A stretch of 64,000 bases of DNA from Bolinopsis microptera. Taxonomy: Eukaryota; Ctenophora; Tentaculata; Lobata; Bolinopsidae. Positions 10,741 through 20,474 of the stretch are shown piece after piece. Within the stretch, counting starts at the first letter, position 1; each line of letters begins with the position of its first letter. The notes below the pieces were generated by a model that did not search any database, was not told the DNA's origin, and saw only the letters and a program-made list of their open reading frames with translations. Location: NCBI RefSeq assembly GCF_026151205.1, contig NC_087078.1, forward strand, positions 12,631,118-12,695,117. Direction: 5' to 3'. A program made the translations under genes and the position numbers.

Positions 10741-11463
10741 CAAGAAAACAACAATTTCAAGAAAACAACAATTTTATTTAGTATCAGTTAAAGCAGACAA
10801 AAACGTATTTTATATATATAACTAGTGCAAACTTTAGACCATATATCTTAGGGGACTTGGAGTAGCAAGAGAGTGACCAGAAAGTATATGTATACTTTTA
10901 CCAAAAATACGTCGAAATGAATCCAGGGTGATACAGGATCTGAGAGTGCAGACCATAAAGATTACGCACCCACCCTTGCCTCCTGTATTCTTGGTTGGAA
11001 AGACAATTATGCAAAATTGGTCGTTTATACTCCAAGTCCCTTTGTTAATAGAAGTAGTATTGTTTATGTCTGGAGTTAGCTTCATTCAATAATAACAATA
11101 TCAATATAATCAATATTAATATCAATATCAGACTAAACTATCAAATAAATAAATTATCAAATATCAATTATTAATTCACTCTGATTAAAAAGTTATAAAT
11201 TAGGATATCTAATATTTAAGAATTACAACTACAAGTTGTTAAAAAAGCCCAAAATAGATCTGAGATATTTTCAGTCTGTAGTACAATAATGATAGCAATA
11301 GTTTAAATTATGTTATGTGCCGCTGCAATTAGATTAAATTACTGTAACTTAAAATTGTTTGGAGTCCAAGTCTCTTTTAAGTCAGCAGCCTGTGATTGTA
11401 TTAATAGTGCTTTCGTTCTCAATTTTATCAAGTTAATGGAAGTTTCTAGACAATTGCTTGAAG

Positions 11464-12683
11464 TTAAAATTTTTTATGAACAGTGTTCCAAAGCTTGGCT
11501 GCATTAAACAAAAAGGTATTTGATTTATTTAGAAGAATAACTGTTAGACTCGTTGCAGGGTTTGAAATGTTGATAGCCTCATAAAGGGAGTATGGGCAGT
11601 GGTACTTGATAATCTTAGAGAATTCTAAAATACAGTGATATTTGTACAAGCTTTGAGCCGCAAGAATTTTTAACCTATTAAAAATGGGTTTCGTATGCTC
11701 CTTTTCAAAATGTTTATGGCCTAGTATTTGCATGCCATATGGTCTAGTTCTTGCACATGTTGATTGTTTATCTAGATATGAGTCGAGATCACCAAAAAGG
11801 ATTCTTATACAGTGCTTCTGTGTGATAAAAAGACTATCATTTGACCGTTCTTTGAGGACAACTCCCCAAACACTTATACCATAACTTAGATGTGATTCAA
11901 ATAGAGCATTATATATTTTTAAATATAGTTCAGCAGGTATCGAGTGCCGAATTCTACAGATTGCACCAGTCATGGACCTCAGTTTTTTACGGATGTAGTG
12001 CATGTGAGCAGACCAGTTTAGCTTACTATCTATTTAACAACACCTAAAAATTTGGTATCCTTGACTTTAGTGATAACCTTACCATTGATGAATATTGATC
12101 TAGATTCATCTAGCAGGGTAGCAAATGGTCTAGTCCGTGCACAAGTGTCATCATATTCAGAGGCAGGTTTAAAATGGATGTAGCAGCATTTTGACATGTT
12201 GATATGAAGTAGATTACATTTCATATAAATCGAGACATGTTTAAGCACTGAGTTGGCTTTTTTGTATGTTGCTTCTCTAGACGGTCCTGATATGAAGATA
12301 TTAGTGTCATCAGCATAAAGTACAAATTTCACTTCACTGTCTGAAAAACAGTTTACTATATCGTTCATATACAGTAAGAAGAGTAATGGCCCTAGAATTG
12401 ACCCTTGAGGAACCCCGAATTCCACATCCATTGTTTCTGATGGTACATCGTTATACATCACATACTGCTTTCTGTTAGTCAAGTAGCTTTTTAGTAAAGT
12501 TAGTGCTGTGCCCCTAATACCATAGGAATTTAGCTTGCTTAGAAGAATATTGTGATCAAGGGTGTCAAAGGCTTTGCTCAAGTCAATGAATATGCCTAGG
12601 ACATGTTTATTGCTAGCCAGTGACTTTGTAACAGAGTCTATAGATTTGTGTAGAGCATGGGCGGTAGAATGGCCTTTTCTAAA
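11464..12683 (-). pseudogene. Antisense LINE ORF2: RT core and C-terminus
   Basis: Two adjacent minus-strand frames, broken by a stop or frameshift at about 12003-12030. The upstream part (about 12683-12030) has FIDLSKAFDTLDH, GVPQGSILGPLLF and YADDTNIF motifs, the A, B and catalytic motifs of the reverse transcriptase. The downstream part (12003-11464) has an H-L-S-Y-G-I-S-V-W-G motif and C-A-R-T-R-P with E-H-T-K-P. A stretch resembling C-A-R-T-R-P also occurs within the upstream frame. The frame is joined to 13294-13503 on the other side of the MITE. Confidence 0.75.
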
Positions 12684-13301
12684 CAGGGACGTAGCCAGGA
12701 TTTTTCTTTGAGGGGGGCTGTCTGCGAGCGAAGCGAGCCGACGCGTCCAATCAAGCTGCGCAGCGAGCGAAGCGAGCAAGCTGTGGCAGGGGTCTGGGGG
12801 CGCAGCCCCCAGCAGGGTCCAGGGGCGGAGCCCCTTGGCGGGGGCTAGGGGGGCGCAGCCCCCCGAAATTTTTTTGCGAAACAGGGTGTTTTAGACGACA
12901 TTTGGCATTAAAGAAATTTGTAGGACAGCAATAAACTGGGATTGAAAAGAATCAAGTACTCACGTAAATTTGGTAACTTCACAACAGCAATCTGCATTCT
13001 CCAATCAGAATTTACGACTTACTCAGGCCTCATCGTCTTAAGATTTTTACATTTCCTACGGTCTAGGGGACACTATTGACTATAATTATAGAAGTCTTCT
13101 AGAACGTTTGCTTGGATTTAATGACATATATTTACTAATCCACAGTTCAAATCTTTGACTGACTGCAGTCATAAACACAGCCCAGTTACCAGGCGACCAT
13201 GGGGACTAGGGGGCTTATCTTTTTTCTGGGGTTCGATTTTTTCCGGGGGGGGGGCTGCCGCCCCCCTAGCCCCCCCCCCTGGCTACGTGCCTGTTTCTAA
13301 A
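12676..13301. mobile_element. 610-bp hAT-like MITE with 8-bp target duplication
   Basis: The element spans 12684-13293. Left end CAGGGACGTAGCCAGG; right end CCTGGCTACGTGCCTG, its near-perfect reverse complement. The flanks are a perfect 8-bp direct repeat, TTTCTAAA (12676-12683 and 13294-13301). Removing the element and one flank restores the LINE RT frame (G-F-R then K-G-H-S-T). An 8-bp duplication of nTnnnnAn type with CAG ends fits the hAT superfamily (established knowledge). No transposase is encoded. Inside are short runs resembling GCGCAGCCCCC and one copy of the unit that is tandemly expanded at 20.5-21.8 kb. Confidence 0.9.
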
Positions 13302-13503
13302 TCCAAACTGCGAGTCTGTTAGTACACCTTTAGATGTGAAGAAATTATAGAGCCGTTTGTAAATGACCTTCTCGAAAATTTTTCCAAATAAAGGTAATAT
13401 TGATACAGGCCGATAATTTTCAATACATTCCTTATTGTCTTTCTTGTAAATAGGAATAACTTTACCAGTTTTAAAAATATTTGGGAATATTCCACTTTGT
13501 ATA
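13294..13503 (-). pseudogene. Antisense LINE ORF2: first part of RT
   Basis: Minus-strand frame with GIFPNIFKTGKVIPIYKK, ENYRPVSILPLFGKIFEK and SQFGFR, matching the same segment of the LINE at 5955. It is cut by the hAT-like MITE at 13293, and the sequence to the right of 13503 belongs to the + strand RT element, so the LINE copy is 5' truncated here. Confidence 0.8.
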
Positions 13504-14574
13504 TTGAAGGCCATGAAGGGGGGATCGAGGCAGCAATACATGCTATGGCAGAGGTGCACGATGATGAGGACACGGAAGCCATTTTGTTAGTGGATGCTTC
13601 CAACGCATTCAACGCTCTCAATAGGACTGCTGCTACCAACAACATGCAGTATGTTTGCCCACCACTTGCTAAATATTTTGAGAACACCTACAGAGAACCA
13701 ACAGACCTTTATGTGGCAAACAGCAAGGGAGTGATCACCAAGAGCTGCGAAGGTTTCACTCAAGGAGACAATATTGCCACTGGTGGATATGCTCTTAGCA
13801 CCAAGCCACTTATCGACCGCCTGAGAAACATCATCAAACAGGTGTGGTTTGCCGATGATAGTGCTGCTGGAGGGAAATTGGAGGCAGTGTATAAGTGGTG
13901 GAAGGAGTTGCTCTAAGTTGGACCTAAGTATGGTTATTTTCCTAACCCATCTAAAAGCATTCTAGTAGTGAAGGACCCTCAGATGATCGACCAGGCCAAG
14001 GCATTGTTTGGAGAGTTCAATATGCAAATAACATCAGGCACAAGGCATCTTGGTGCAGTACTTGGCAATATAGGTGTCAAAGATCAGTACATTGCCGATA
14101 AGGTCCAAGGGTGGTGCAAAGACATCAAGATGCTAGCTGATATTGCAGAATCTGAGCCTCAAGCAGCCTATTCAGCCTACATCTCTGGCATACAACACCA
14201 ATGGAAGTTTGTTCAAAGGACTGTTCCTCATATCTCTGAAGCCATGGAGCCGCTAGAACATGAAATAAGACAAAAAGCTTCTGCCAAAGATGCTGGGCAG
14301 GGAGATTTCAGACTTAGAGAGGGACGTGTTAAGTCTACCAATAAGATTGGGAGGATTGGGCATTGGTAAACCCCACGAGGAATGCCAGTCTGAGTACACA
14401 GCTTCCAAGCTACTCACCACCGAGCTTCAAGGCAATTTTAGTGGACCAACAGGAAGTTTACACTGCATCCAGTAACCTCACCAAATCAGGGAAAGAAATG
14501 ATAAAAAATTTGAAGAATTCCGAGCTCCAAGCCAAGTTTAATGTTATAGCTGAAAGATGTGGCACCTCCTCTAA
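13504..14574 (+). pseudogene. RT retroelement block 3 (RT core)
   Basis: The frame resumes at GHEGGIEAAIHAM, then LLVDASNAFNALNR (motif A), TQGDNIATGGYAL (motif B region, changed from the usual TQGDP), VWFADDSAAGG (catalytic F-A-D-D), GPKYGYFPNPSKS, GTRHLGAVLG and LPIRLGGLGIGKPHEE. A TAA interrupts the frame near 13914. A frameshift near 14280, in a run of A, and another near 14440 move the reading to other frames. The block ends with RCGTSS at 14570, where the fold-back element is inserted. Confidence 0.75.
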
Positions 14575-17322
14575 CACCCCCCGCGCGTGAGGGCACGTTT
14601 TTGCTAGTAATTTGCGACATTACTTTATGGATATCGAATCTCGCAACTTCAACGAAGTGCCGGGGACAAGTTTTCAATAATTCATAAACTTTTTAGTTCC
14701 TATCGTTTTAAGCATCGTTAGGGCTTTCCCAGAAACTAACTCTCATCATCCTAGGATAATCATGTGTCGCACAGCACTTGTTTCAGTAGAGAGTGTACTC
14801 GCCTTTACAAGAGAATGACGTGTACGTTTCGGTCACCTGCGGAAAAAGGAAGTGAGATATCGAAAATCTGAGACAAACCCGATCGATAAAATCCTTTCAG
14901 GTAGGTGCTAGTCAAGATTTCATCTCTTTAGACATTAAGATGGCTTCAAACACCTCACAAAAAGTTTTCAAAAGTAAAATCTACTCGCGACTTACAAAAC
15001 CACCATAAAACGTGCCCTCATAGATTTTTGAGGGCAAGTTTTTGAGGGCAAGTTTTTGAGCGCGCCGTGTGACTTTGTCTCAGCAACAGCGAGTATAGTT
15101 ACAATCTCGCAACTATGAACAGACAAGGAAAATATTGTATTAATATCTGTCAAAGGAATTTAATGTATTTTAACAACTTGTTCTAATAATGCTAATAACT
15201 AATCGATGAACCACACAAATGGTCGGCCCGGTGTGAGTGTATAGTATTGATTGTGCTCTGAAATGGGGCGCTGTTATTGGTTAATACAGCGGCCAATCAG
15301 GATCGAGCTGGTTTGTGGCTGCAGTCCAAATTTAGGATCATATCTGATTAGGTACCTAATTAGTGATTAGGTGATTATTATTCACTTTAAAGTAAGATTA
15401 ACTCGGTATTCACAATCCACATCAACAATTGTCTGCAACCAATCAAGGTCAAGCTGACTACTCACTACTTGAAAAACGTGAAAATTATATTATATAGTGT
15501 TTGTATCATTATAAGACGACTCATGTTTCTGACATGTCACTTGTCAGTTAAGAGGTTAAATGAGAAGACAGTTAGACTCTCATTTGATGTACACATTTTT
15601 CTGAATTGTACATGTAACAATCTTTATCAGTAATCTGTAATCAGCATATCAATCACATACCAATGTATCAAAGTGCAAACTGAAATCTTACCTGACAACA
15701 CAAATTATAATAGTACCATTTTAACTCTCATGCAAGTTTACTCTTCTACTGCACTGGTTTTAATTGAACTTCCAAGAACTGTCCGGAAGATAAATCAGTC
15801 AAAAGCTAAGCCCCCGAATGCACTGTACACAATCTCTGTAATTACCCAATGTATTTTATCGTGTACACTGTACAGACAGTTCCAATTAAATGCAGAAGAG
15901 TTGTTTAATGTTCCCACTTCCCAATTACAATCATGTCAAACTCGAAATTGAGGATTGTATACGGTACTAATTTCTGCCAAATAAGCACTATATAGACATC
16001 ACAATTTTAATCAGTACATCACCCGAGTGGCGTGAAGGTTAGAGCGTCGACCTCCCCGCGGGGTGATCGCATGTTCGATACCCCGTGGAGGTCGAGCTAA
16101 TTTTTGCCCAGATCACTCCGAGCACAATCATTTTTCATGATAAATAGATCATAAACAAAACTGACATGGGCCTGGCTATATCTAATTTTAAAACATAACC
16201 CAGGCCAGAATTTTCTTGAATAACTGTTGAGTATCAGTAACCAGTGCAGAAAAAGAGAAGATATTTATCTCACTCCACTCTTTCTGCTGTTCTTACTGTT
16301 CTCCACTTCTGTTTTAGTGTCATTAACCGCTGCTGGTTCTTCTATCCTGAATGCTTGTTAAACTGGGGAGCTGTATAAATATATAAGTTACAATTATTTT
16401 TTAAAGTTACAAATATCAGCTGATTTGCAACATGTAGCGATTTAATAATGAGGTCTGATCGTCATCTTCGTAGCGATTTAATGTGGATTGTGAATACCGA
16501 GTTAATCTTACTTTAAAGTGCATAATCACTAATTAGGTACCTAATCAGATATGATCCTAAATTTGGACTGCAGCCACAAACCAGCTCGATCCTGATTGGC
16601 CGCTGTATTAACCAATAACAGCGCCCCATTTCAGAGCACAATCAATACTATACACTCACACCGGGCCGACCATTTGTGTGGTTCATCGATTAGTTATTAG
16701 CATTATTAGAACAAGTTGTTAAAATACATTAAATTCCTTTGACAGATATTAATACAATATTTTCCTTGTCTGTTCATAGTTGCGAGATTGTAACTATACT
16801 CGCTGTTGCTGAGACAAAGTCACACGGCGCGCTCAAAAACTTGCCCTCAAAAACTTGCCCTCAAAAATCTATGAGGGCACGTTTTATGGTGGTTTTGTAA
16901 GTCGCGAGTAGATTTTACTTTTGAAAACTTTTTGTGAGGTGTTTGAAGCCATCTTAATGTCTAAAGAGATGAAATCTTGACTAGCACCTACCTGAAAGGA
17001 TTTTATCGATCGGGTTTGTCTCAGATTTTCGATATCTCACTTCCTTTTTCCGCAGGTGACCGAAACGTACACGTCATTCTCTCGTAAAGGCGAGTACACT
17101 CTCTACTGAAACAAGTGCTGTGCGACACATGATTATCCTAGGATGATGAGAGTTAGTTTCTGGGAAAGCCCTAACGATGCTTAAAACGATAGGAACTGAA
17201 AAGTTTATGAATTATTGAAAACTTGTCCCCGGCACTTCGTTGAAGTCGCGAGATTCGATATCCATAAAGTAATGTCGCAAATTACTAGCAAAAACGTGCC
17301 CTCACGCGCGGGGGGTGTCTAA
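14570..17322. mobile_element. 2.7-kb fold-back element with ~840-bp inverted arms
   Basis: The element spans 14575-17317. Its arms (14575 to about 15423, and about 16481 to 17317) are near-identical inverted repeats of about 840-850 bp that begin CACCCCCCGCGCGTGAGGGC. The flanks are a 5-bp direct repeat, TCTAA (14570-14574 and 17318-17322), and excision restores the RT element's frame. The central kilobase (15424-16480) encodes no recognisable transposase; it holds a tRNA-like sequence near 16025-16095. A 5-bp target duplication is unusual; I cannot assign a superfamily. The similar arms suggest recent mobility or gene conversion. Confidence 0.85.
16022..16097 (+). ncRNA. tRNA-like sequence inside the fold-back element
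   Basis: The stretch has an A-box-like segment (GTGGCGTGAAGGTTAGAGCG) and a B-box-like segment (TGTTCGATACCCC) about 30 bases apart, with TTTTT shortly after, as a Pol III terminator would be. The T stem does not pair well and a 9-bp pairing of TCGACCTCC with GGAGGTCGA does not fit a normal cloverleaf. It is best read as a tRNA-derived SINE head or tRNA pseudogene rather than a working tRNA. Confidence 0.4.
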
Positions 17323-18126
17323 GAGAGCACTACTAACAGCAAGAGAAAAGGGAGCGTCCAGTTGGCTTAACACATTGCCACTTCAGCAGTATGGCTACAC
17401 TCTGAACAAAGAGGAGTTTCGAGACAGTGTCTGCTTACGCTACAGTTGGTGGATACCAAACACTCCCATCACCTGTGGATGTGGGAAAACAAGTGATCTT
17501 GACCACCTTCTCACCTGTAAGCTAGGGGGCTACGTGATAATGACCCACAACAACATCAGAGACACAATGGCAAATCTACTTCGTGAGGTATGTCATGATG
17601 TAAAAGTTGAACCCCAGCTACAGAAGGTGAATGAGGGTGACTGCCTCAACCCCAAGACTATAACAGGTGACCAAGCTCGGCTTGATGTATCTGCTAGAGG
17701 AGTTTGGACTCCATTTGATAAGACCTTTCTTGACATAAGGGTTTCACACCCCAATTGCTTATCAAACAGGACAAAAACTCTTCAAGAAGTATACGAGAGA
17801 ACGAGAAAGAGAAGAAGGACGAGTACTTGGAGAGAGTGTTGAATGTGGAGAAGGCTACCTTCACCCCGGCTGTATTCCTCACATCTGGAGGAATGTCTAA
17901 AGAGTGTAAGCAGTTCGTCAACAGAGTAGCAGACCTCATTGCAAGAAAAAGGAAGGAAAGGTACTGCGATGTAGTAAGACACGTGAGAACTAGGATAAGA
18001 TTTGCAATGTTGAGAACAACTCTTATTGCTCTACGAGGGTACCGAGGAAAGAAGGTGGACACCAAACGTGAGATTCAGCTATCAGAAGTTTCATACAACC
18101 TCATCCCTGCCCCTATAATGGAGTAG
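17318..18126 (+). pseudogene. RT retroelement block 4 (zinc-finger and nuclease-like C-terminus)
   Basis: The frame reads KRALLTAREKGASSWL, then a CGCGKTSDLDHLLTCKLGG segment (C-x-C...H...C finger) followed by H-N-N-I-R-D, then QARLDVSARGVWTPFDKTFL and DIRVSHPN. After a frameshift near 17770 it continues with NVEKATFTPAVFLTSGGMSK, R-Y-C-D-V-V, LRTTLIALRGYRG and N-L-I-P-A-P-I, ending at TAG (18124-18126). The RLD...DIRV pair resembles the D...(D/E)xK layout of restriction-like endonucleases used by some non-LTR retrotransposons; that role is my inference. Confidence 0.7.
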
Positions 18127-18277
18127 ATCATGTGTTTTGTTAAAATGTTTTTGAAAAAATTATTAGTAGCAATGAATTGTGCTCTGCCAATTGCAACACT
18201 TAAAATTTGATTGTGCTCTACCAATTGCATCACTTGATTTAATTGAATGTATTATATATATACTGTTTGACATATTT

Positions 18278-19022
18278 TTAAAAAAAATGAAGAGACACAT
18301 CTCTTCCACCACTGGAATTGTACTTAACAAGGTTTGACAGGTATGAAGGTGCTAGCCCATGGAGCAGTTTGAAAGTTAACAGGAGTATTTTAAATTCAAT
18401 ATGTTCTTGTACCTTGAGCCAATGAAGTTCTTTTATGTAGGGATCAACTTCTTCTCTCTTCTTTAGACCTTTGACTAAGCGGCATGCTCTGTTTTGCAGA
18501 GATTGTAGCTGTTTCAAAACAGAATGATTAGCTCCAAAGTAAAGTGCATTACAGTAGTCAAGGGAACTGATGATAAGAGATTGCACGATGATTTGCATTT
18601 GAGTTTCAGAGAGGAATGGTTTCATTTTTGCAATGTTTCGCATCTTGTGGCAGTTTGCAGCTTTGCAGTGTGGAGTCCAATGTAAAGCCAAGGTTTTTAG
18701 TAACATTGACAAGTCTTATGCAGACAGAAGGTTTAAGGAAGACACCACCAATTTCCAACTCCAACAAAAGACGTTTTGAACCAAAAACCATGATCTCAGT
18801 TTTTGTCGGATTTAGTAGAAGGAAGTGATCCGCCATCCAGCTCTCAATTTCTTGAAAGCAGGAGGGCAGGTCTTCGCTCAGGACGTGATATTCTGTAGGA
18901 GTGGAAAATGACTTGTAAATCTGATGATCGTCAGCATAGCCATGGATGAGGAATTGCTTTGATTTTACAGTCGAATAGATTGAGCGGATGTAGATATTGA
19001 ACAAAACAGGGCCGAGGACGGA
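18278..19022 (-). pseudogene. L2/CR1-like LINE RT C-terminal fragment, antisense
   Basis: Minus-strand frames encode F-N-I-Y-I then GYADDHQIYKSF (catalytic Y-A-D-D), NPTKTEIMVFGS and, after a frameshift near 18700, SLDYCNALYFG, LQSLQNRACRLVKGL and LHGLAPSYLSNL. These are the thumb and C-terminal motifs of L2/CR1-like LINEs. It is a different family from the LINEs at 5.9 and 11.5 kb (YADDHQIY rather than DDTNIF). The copy is 5' truncated and lies between two pieces of the RT retroelement family. Confidence 0.75.
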
Positions 19023-19150
19023 CTATACCACATGCACATAACAGGGCAGAGGTACTCAGATGCTGTGGGCTACATTAGGAAGGGCCTTCGTTTCGAAATC
19101 TTAAGAACGACAGTAATTTCTCTCGGGGAGATCAACGACAGTAATTTCTC
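19023..19150 (+). pseudogene. Third partial copy of the RT retroelement C-terminus
   Basis: The frame encodes GQRYSDAVGYIRKGLRFEIL then RTTVISL, matching the G-Q-R-Y-C-D-V...RFDLLRTCIISIRG segment of the copy at 26.3 kb and R-Y-C-D-V-V...LRTTLIALRG of the copy ending at 18126. It is truncated on both sides. A short segment (GACAGTAATTTCTCTCGGGG) occurs twice in tandem at its end, about 19108-19160. Confidence 0.55.
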
Positions 19151-19197
19151 TCGGGGAGACAGAGGGGCGAGAAAGAACTTTGTCAATATAGACAGTT

Positions 19198-19310
19198 TAG
19201 ATTTAACGGGTGATACTTGTAAAATATCTGTTCCATATATTGACCGTCCGCGTCGACGAGTCCAACTCGGCGCGCGTCCTGGTAGGTTGTAAACCTACAA
19301 GTTTAGATTT
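19198..19310. repeat. Fragment of the repeat family seen at 59.6 kb
   Basis: This stretch (starting TTAACGGGTGATACTTGTAA and containing CGACGAGTCCAACTC then GGCGCGCGTCCTG) recurs with few changes at about 59607-59712, inside the nested MITEs of the right end. No coding role is seen. Confidence 0.6.
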
Positions 19311-19771
19311 GAACTTGGAGCCGCAAGGCCAAGGGTGATTTTCCAAATATTGAGTTTTTGAAGGGTTATTTTTATATAGGGTCATTGTGACATTATGTGT
19401 ATACTGTTTGAAACATTTTATATTAAAAATTTTAAAAATTTTTTTTTTGTGTGGACGGTTTGTTTAAGCTTTCCATTTGACTTGCAAGATTTACTCTCTA
19501 AATTAACATACTCAATATGATGAATGCTACACTAATTAATAATGATATATAATTAGCGTATTGGAGTCCGTAAAGGCTTCTAAGTATAAAAGAAAGCAGG
19601 CCAACACTGTTAGTAGCACACCCTATTAAGGTTTTTTTTTTACAAATGTCTCAGACCCATAGCTAGATCTGTGAATTTTAGGCAGACCCACTCGACAGCG
19701 GCCAAATTTTGCGCATTATGAGCCCCAATTATATTATCATCTCGTAACTTCATAATGAAGGTTCCGTTATT

Positions 19772-19807
<36 letters not shown>

Positions 19808-20470
19808 AAATGCAACCGTCTACTAAAACCAATGGGGCCCTCCCCGGGGTCATTACTCTCGCATTTGCGAGAGTCTTCCCTAAGGTGTGAAAGTAGGTCA
19901 AGATTTGTTCACACCAAGCCCTAGCATCGCTTTTTGCTGACCATCTGCCTTCACTGAAGGTATGTTTTTAGAGAGTGGAGGCCGACCGTCAGCTTGGGAT
20001 GCAGGGCCAAGTGGTCAACAACGTCAAGGCCCCCTTCCACATGGGCCATGTTGGTTTTGGCAGATACTGTGGTAATAAGATATGAAGTGAATGAGTGAAA
20101 TGAAGTGATTGAAAAGGGTGTAAAAGAGGAAGAGCTTGTAAGGTAGTTTAGGAATGGAAGGAAGCAGGGCATGTACTACAAAAAAACAGTTAGTAGTACT
20201 GTAGGATAACTAGTAACAATAACCATTGATAATAAATAACAAAGACAGCAATATAAATGGGGTGGACAATCTTCCCTAATCGGCCAAGATCGACACAATA
20301 GAACTTTTGTGGCCTATTTTGTCACCAGTAAGTGAAAGTTTAAGAAGTTTGATATATCTCTGCCAGATCGGCATGTCCCCTGCCTGAAATCTTTTGCTAA
20401 TGTACCATTTGGCAACAATATTAAAATAATTTATAATTTGTTATTCATTTAAAGATTAAGTTTTTTCGAT
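19311..20470. other. Non-coding, with a ~35-base poly(T) run
   Basis: No gene is recognised. A run of about 35 T lies near 19768-19802. A CTCTCGCATTTGCGAGAG hairpin occurs at about 19857-19874. The rest is AT-rich; small open frames here have no recognisable motif. Confidence 0.4.
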
Positions 20471-20474
20471 TCTG

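Larger units (their letters stand above)
10741..13503 (-). mobile_element. 5'-truncated CR1/L2-like LINE, antisense, holding a MITE
   Basis: This minus-strand LINE separates RT blocks 2 and 3. Its 3' end, at the left edge, is a short tandem repeat of a 17-bp unit (AAGAAAACAACAATTTC on the + strand, about 10743-10778), as is common for CR1/L2-like elements. The protein part covers the RT and C-terminus only, so the copy is 5' truncated near 13503. A hAT-like MITE at 12684-13293 sits inside the RT. The protein resembles that of the LINE at 5832-7502. The stretch 10779-11463 is AT-rich and shows no recognisable protein. Confidence 0.75.
8196..18126 (+). mobile_element. Decayed RT retroelement copy in four blocks
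   Basis: Four + strand blocks in the right order make up one protein: 8196 to about 8850 (N-terminal region), about 10513-10740 (start of RT), about 13504-14574 (RT core) and 17318-18126 (C-terminal domain). Each gap is filled by a different insertion. Within the blocks there are at least one nonsense codon (TAA near 13914) and frameshifts near 14280, 14440 and 17770. I recognise the family from repeated occurrence in cnidarian and other invertebrate proteomes but do not know an established name. Two more partial copies lie at about 19030 (+) and 26336-27560 (-). Confidence 0.75.

Noticed and set aside
11684-11884. A plus-strand frame inside the antisense LINE
   Set aside because: It is a shadow of the LINE protein that is read on the minus strand.
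14575-17317. Maverick/Polinton by its long inverted arms
   Set aside because: It is too short, starts with CAC rather than AG, has a 5-bp and not 6-bp duplication, and lacks polymerase and integrase genes.
19198-19305. GACGAGTCC near GCGTCC looked like a hammerhead ribozyme core (also at 59.64 kb)
   Set aside because: The CUGANGA box and the conserved GAAA are not both present in either strand at the right places.
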